Shown: positions 34,822 to 38,657 of the stretch, piece by piece
Layout: the number at the start of each line of letters is the position of its first letter
Position numbering within the stretch: the stretch's first letter is position 1
Source of the DNA: Nitrososphaeraceae archaeon
GTDB taxonomy: Archaea; Thermoproteota; Nitrososphaeria; Nitrososphaerales; Nitrososphaeraceae
DNA length: 38,657 nucleotides
Assembly (NCBI GenBank): GCA_013114725.1
Contig: QCWD01000003.1
Coordinates: 1 to 38,657 of the forward strand
Direction of reading: 5' to 3'
The notes under the pieces: model-generated
The model's input: only the letters and a program-made list of their open reading frames with translations
Database searches by the model: none
Told to the model about the DNA's origin: nothing
Position numbers and translations under genes: made by a program

Positions 34822-36900
34822 CTAGAAATCATATTCGCTTTCTTTTATGATAGAAATTTTGGTATATTCTAATTGTTTGTCATTATTTCCATCATCTTGT
34901 GGAATGTTATGTGTTAATAGCTGTTTTGATAACTTACGGTTTTCTAACAGATGATTATGTAAAATAAAAGTATCTGCAGAATTAAACACATTTAGGAAAA
35001 GCGGCGTTCCCGAAAAAGATATTGGAGAGACAGGTCCCTTACTCATAAAAGAAAACTTTTTTGATTGATTATCAAACGAATTGGCAGGATCGGTAAACGA
35101 CTGATAGAGTTTTAACGCATTGTTATCAGAGATCAATTCTCTTAATGTGATTAGGTCATTACCCAGAGATAACCCGAATCCGAAAAACACTATACGCAAC
35201 TGTTGAAGTATATCTTTATGGATGCTTGATAACGACGTACTTAAAAACATCCATCCTAGTCCGTATTTTCTTGTAGTCTTTACTGAATCCAGCAGAGTAA
35301 ATCTAACATTTTCTAAATCAGAGTTTTCATATCTCTCCCGTCTTGCAAATCTATGGGCCTCATCCAGTACAACTAAGGTGTTTAGAGATCTATCTTTTTG
35401 CCATGCATTTTCCCCCATTTCCACCAGACCTTGAAGGAGTCTTTTAATAATAAGAGCCTGGATTGTTTCGTTCCAGTAATCCAGTTTCATACTATGTGCT
35501 GTTTGAAGTGAGAGATCAATTATTATCAGTGGTTTTATTTCGCCCGCGAATCTTTTTAAAAGTGACTTTACCGTCGTCGCATTCGGTCTTTCCTGAAATA
35601 ATTCTGAAATTGGTTTCCATACCCTGTTAAAAATTAGATCTCTGTCGGTGTCAGATAGTTGTTCTAAAATTCCATTCAGCCTAGACCTTGGTTCTGGGGT
35701 CGCGTAAATCAGGGGCTGGATATTGTCTTTATCTTTTAATCCGTCGATTACATTATCAAAAGTCTCTCTTAGAGAAAGATCTGTAAGGTTTTTCCTTAAT
35801 TTATTTTGTAAATAATTTGCAATTACCGTTGCAGCTTCTTTTTTCTTTTCCCCTTTTATAGACAGACGTGGAAAGAAATATGACTCTGAAAGTATTTCTT
35901 CAAACAAATCCCATCTATCCAAAATGAGGTTCCTCACATTGATGACGGTAAATTCTTTTCCAAGGTTGTACAGGATTTTCCTGATGTCAAGGTCAAATCC
36001 ATTAAAAAATTTTCCATCCAAGTTACCGTCTTCAAAAGAATTGTTATTTCCTATCACATTAGTAATTTTATCTGACCTAAATGCAGACGATTTGATATTC
36101 TTTGAAAACTCGCCTACTGGGTCTATAACAAATAATCCCATTTGAGAATATTTTGAATATGCCATCAGTATCATTTTGGCAAGTGTTGATTTTCCAGATC
36201 CGGTAGAACCAAATATACCTAAATGATATGCCTCACCTGCACCGTCAACTCCATTTCCAAAATGTTTAAACCACATTGGCAATTTAGTTTTGGATCCGTA
36301 AACATTTCCCAGATAAAACAGCATCCTCTGCTGTCGTTCCAGAATTGTATTTAGAATTTGATCATTTGTTACATACAGATATGTTCCGGTTGGCGGAACA
36401 GTTCCCAGAAAACTGGGTTCAAAAAAACCATGCTCATTAGTACCAAATATGGCACTGCAAATCATTTTTCCAACATGAGTATCTTGAATACCACTTATTG
36501 TATTTACTAGACCTTTCTGTCTAGCGACAGATTTTATCGTTGGGTCTTCGAGCAAAAAATTTTTTAGTTCGATCTCAGTTATCTGTCCAAGAGAATAATG
36601 AGTTTTAAAATCCTGATAATATTTAAAAACTCCCAACTCACCTACGAGTTTTTTTGCAACCGCATTATGAAGGATATTTATGCTTATTTCGTTTGTAGAT
36701 GAAGGAGAGCCAATTGTTCCGATGGGGTCGGTAATATCTAATAGTTCACTCAGTTTAGTGTTCAAATCTCTGCCCGTACTTGATTCAATTCCTTCATATT
36801 CAATTTTGTTGTCATCTAATTGAAACACATCATTGGATTTTTTGACAGGATCTTTTGATGGCTTTTCATCTTCTATTTTTGTGGAATCAGTCATTGTCAA
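34822..36900 (-). CDS. herA: HerA-like bipolar DNA helicase/translocase
   Basis: This 692-residue FtsK/HerA-class ATPase has Walker A 'GSTGSGKST' (231-239) and Walker B 'TLVVLDEAHRFARR'. The sensor/arginine region lies in 'SVKTTRKYGLGWMFLSTSLS'. An N-terminal HAS-barrel-type region with 'GTVPPTGTYLYV' precedes the core. HerA forms a hexamer that drives NurA to resect DNA ends. At 692 aa it is longer than crenarchaeal HerA (about 500-600); the extra length is mostly an Asp/Asn/Ser-rich N-terminal stretch and the C-terminal tail. It overlaps nurA by 4 bp. Confidence 0.95.
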   Translation of the reverse strand: MTMTDSTKIEDEKPSKDPVKKSNDVFQLDDNKIEYEGIESSTGRDLNTKLSELLDITDPIGTIGSPSSTNEISINILHNAVAKKLVGELGVFKYYQDFKTHYSLGQITEIELKNFLLEDPTIKSVARQKGLVNTISGIQDTHVGKMICSAIFGTNEHGFFEPSFLGTVPPTGTYLYVTNDQILNTILERQQRMLFYLGNVYGSKTKLPMWFKHFGNGVDGAGEAYHLGIFGSTGSGKSTLAKMILMAYSKYSQMGLFVIDPVGEFSKNIKSSAFRSDKITNVIGNNNSFEDGNLDGKFFNGFDLDIRKILYNLGKEFTVINVRNLILDRWDLFEEILSESYFFPRLSIKGEKKKEAATVIANYLQNKLRKNLTDLSLRETFDNVIDGLKDKDNIQPLIYATPEPRSRLNGILEQLSDTDRDLIFNRVWKPISELFQERPNATTVKSLLKRFAGEIKPLIIIDLSLQTAHSMKLDYWNETIQALIIKRLLQGLVEMGENAWQKDRSLNTLVVLDEAHRFARRERYENSDLENVRFTLLDSVKTTRKYGLGWMFLSTSLSSIHKDILQQLRIVFFGFGLSLGNDLITLRELISDNNALKLYQSFTDPANSFDNQSKKFSFMSKGPVSPISFSGTPLFLNVFNSADTFILHNHLLENRKLSKQLLTHNIPQDDGNNDKQLEYTKISIIKESEYDF

Positions 36901-38090
36901 ATACCACTTTCCGTTCTATAGGAACGCATCATAAAGAGAATATCGCTAACATCATTTGATTGTATTTGATTTTCAGTGATATTTCTTGTGATAATCTGTT
37001 TGTATGCTGGAATTGCAGATGCAATATTTTTTACCATCTTATCAGCCAAAAAGAGTGGATATGGTTCCATTATTCCAGGTATAGAACACTGGTATTTTAT
37101 TGTCTGGATGAGTCCTGAAAGTAATATCTCGTTGGTTGCAATAAATTTTGGGATCTCAATTCTCAAGGCAGGAGACCAATAATGGGGTTTATAGTAAAGA
37201 AAATACAAGTTTTTTATTCCCTGCAGGAGTGAGGTCATCAAAATATCCAATTCTTCATTATCCTTTGGTAATTTTTTATGCCAGTTTTCTTTATTTGTAA
37301 ATGGTTGCGGTTTTGTATATTCACCTTCGTTTAGAATTAATGTAAGGACTGCCCGGTCATCGTAATCATCGGGCCAGTGAAAATGATTTCCAATGTCATT
37401 TCTAGAAGTATACTTTGGTATTCCAACCCACATTTGCGGAACACCACTTGGAAAAAACTTTTCATTACTATATTCAGAATACAAAATTTTATTGTATGAA
37501 ATTAAAAACTCCCTAAAGTTTTCCAGTATCTTTTCAGAAGTCTGATTTTTAATGTCTTGGAGTATATTTATTGCTTTGTACATGTGAATCAACGCTGTAG
37601 TTAAAGAACCATCTAAAAATACTAGGTCATGTGGTGCGTTTGCAGCAAGTTTAATTTCCAATTCAATCATCAATCCCCGTGCCAAAATCATATTGTCAGA
37701 ATTATGTTTTTCACTGCTGATAAATACGGAATGGTTTCTGCTTTCCCATTCTGGAAAATGTTTATAATGATTTACAAGCCCATCCACACCAATCGTTCCT
37801 ATCGCCAAAAGATCTGTTCCAAGGAGTCTTTCAATTGCATAGGCCCCATCAATACCACATGTTGTCAGTAATTTTGGAAACTTAAATTTATTATCATGTC
37901 CAAGTAGATAGGCATTTACTAATTGATCCCTGAAATTTTTTTTCTCTTTTTTTATCTGATAGATATTTTGAAAAATGGTATCACCTATCTGAGTGCTTTT
38001 TGCAAGTATCTCTTCAAGCATGGTAGCTGGAATATTAATAAAAGGAAATGGAATTCCTTGATCATCTTTATTATCAGAAGAAAGGTGCAT
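36897..38090 (-). CDS. nurA: NurA 5'-3' nuclease
   Basis: This 397-residue protein contains the NurA metal-site motifs 'CGIDGAYAIERL' (Asp81) and 'DLVFLDGSLTTALIHMYKA' (Asp160), and a late 'YPLFLADKMVKNI' block. It acts as a dimer beneath the HerA hexamer and degrades the 5' strand at double-strand breaks. The reading frame overlaps herA by ATGA, so the pair is translationally coupled. It is the first of the four-gene set nurA-herA-mre11-rad50. Confidence 0.9.
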   Translation of the reverse strand: MHLSSDNKDDQGIPFPFINIPATMLEEILAKSTQIGDTIFQNIYQIKKEKKNFRDQLVNAYLLGHDNKFKFPKLLTTCGIDGAYAIERLLGTDLLAIGTIGVDGLVNHYKHFPEWESRNHSVFISSEKHNSDNMILARGLMIELEIKLAANAPHDLVFLDGSLTTALIHMYKAINILQDIKNQTSEKILENFREFLISYNKILYSEYSNEKFFPSGVPQMWVGIPKYTSRNDIGNHFHWPDDYDDRAVLTLILNEGEYTKPQPFTNKENWHKKLPKDNEELDILMTSLLQGIKNLYFLYYKPHYWSPALRIEIPKFIATNEILLSGLIQTIKYQCSIPGIMEPYPLFLADKMVKNIASAIPAYKQIITRNITENQIQSNDVSDILFMMRSYRTESGI

Positions 38091-38163
38091 TAAAATAAAT
38101 TATCGATATTATAGTATATATATTTTCGATAGAAAAAAATAAGAAAATTGATTATACAATATG

Positions 38164-38657
38164 TTACCCTCCGGTTAATTTTGTAAATTTATTTATCCGT
38201 TTTACATGATTGATATAATCTAGATTCGCGATGGCCACGTCGGCAGATTTCCTAACCTCTTCGTGTGGATCTTCCAGTGCTTGATTTAAAATACTTCTGG
38301 CCATTTCAGAACCTATTACACCCAGAGCAATTGCTGCTTCATGTCTTACAAAAAAACTCGGATCATTTTTAACGGCAAGAGATAGTGCATCTATTGCGCT
38401 GTTATATCCCAGCTGTCCCAGAGAAAATGCTGCTTCATGTCTTACCAGTTCATCGTCATCTTCTTTAAGAACTGAACTTATTGGAGTAACCGCGTCTTCG
38501 ATCGCAATCTCTGCCAAAATACATACTGCCCTAGTTCTGATTATATGGTCGTTATGAGAAAGTAATTTTTCAAAATATTTAATATTCTTACTGTCAAATT
38601 CTTTTTCCATTTCTTCCAACAATAATATCCTTTCATTTCTTGTTGAAATATTACCTG
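38164..38657 (-). CDS. HEAT-repeat (PBS lyase-like) protein, 5' end beyond the window
   Basis: Four HEAT-like repeats are visible, for example 'RTRAVCILAEIAIEDAVTPI', 'VRHEAAFSLGQLGYNSAIDA', 'VRHEAAIALGVIGSEMARSI' and 'VRKSADVAIANLD'. They form an alpha-solenoid used for protein binding, as in PBS-lyase HEAT proteins and deoxyhypusine hydroxylase-like folds; no hydroxylase metal motif ('HE' pairs in order) is certain here. An internal TTG at 38622 would give 152 residues, but the frame stays open to the window edge ('ISTRNERILLLEEMEKEF'), so the real start is probably outside. It lies 73 bp upstream of nurA on the same strand and may be part of, or lead into, that operon. Confidence 0.75.
   Translation of the reverse strand, partial: GNISTRNERILLLEEMEKEFDSKNIKYFEKLLSHNDHIIRTRAVCILAEIAIEDAVTPISSVLKEDDDELVRHEAAFSLGQLGYNSAIDALSLAVKNDPSFFVRHEAAIALGVIGSEMARSILNQALEDPHEEVRKSADVAIANLDYINHVKRINKFTKLTGG

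Overview
The window looks like chromosomal DNA of an AT-rich archaeon, most plausibly a Nitrososphaeria (Thaumarchaeota) member of the Nitrososphaerales type. The grounds are an archaeal NurA-HerA-Mre11-Rad50 set, an archaeal AMP phosphorylase, HTH-TRASH copper regulation, several secreted cupredoxin-domain proteins, mostly leaderless-looking genes with TATA-like boxes, and frequent TTG/GTG starts. No amo, rRNA or tRNA gene is present, so the lineage is inferred and not proven.

Layout. 1-3.2 kb: a stand-alone Lrp/AsnC ligand-binding domain coupled to a thioredoxin reductase, a Rid-family protein, and a polytopic membrane protein that may be NnrS-like. 3.5-6.6 kb: a secreted parallel beta-helix protein with a homopolymer break in its signal peptide, a decayed IS5-like transposase, and a cupredoxin carrying a long tandem Met-rich repeat domain. 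6.7-10.5 kb: a crotonase, a HAD phosphatase, a small acidic secreted protein and an S2P/M50 protease with CBS domains. 10.9-14.0 kb: a copper-homeostasis module made of a 47-aa YHS protein, a frameshifted HTH-TRASH regulator and a Cu+ P1B-ATPase, tied together by one shared palindromic operator.

14.2-21.05 kb is the most unusual block. It has a two-gene [NiFe] hydrogenase (small subunit with a tandem-Cys motif like complex I NuoB, large subunit with complete Ni ligands) on the + strand. This converges with a minus-strand maturation operon hypF-hypC-hypD-(class II aldolase-like)-endopeptidase. hypF is longer than any ATG-started frame: its acylphosphatase domain lies upstream behind a non-ATG start. 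No diaphorase, hypA, hypB or hypE is present. A nested stem-loop element lies just upstream of the hydrogenase.

21.4-27.6 kb: an alpha/beta hydrolase with a phosphoribosyltransferase, a four-CBS protein with a possible S30AE-like (ribosome hibernation) tail, Hsp20, UspA, about 1 kb of gene-poor DNA with a decayed coding fragment, a second cupredoxin with an inverted repeat around its TATA box, and a membrane-anchored small protein. 27.7-30.5 kb: AMP phosphorylase and a short MscS-like channel. 30.7-38.66 kb: the DNA end-resection operon rad50, mre11, herA, nurA (minus strand, genes overlapping or nearly so), preceded by a HEAT-repeat protein that runs off the right edge.

How it fits together. 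Copper handling (regulator, chaperone-like YHS protein, exporter, Met-rich and plain cupredoxins) suits an organism with a copper-heavy periplasmic electron transport chain. The hydrogenase block would add H2 metabolism through an unidentified electron partner. The CBS proteins, Hsp20 and UspA point to stress and energy sensing. The right end is a dedicated double-strand-break repair unit.
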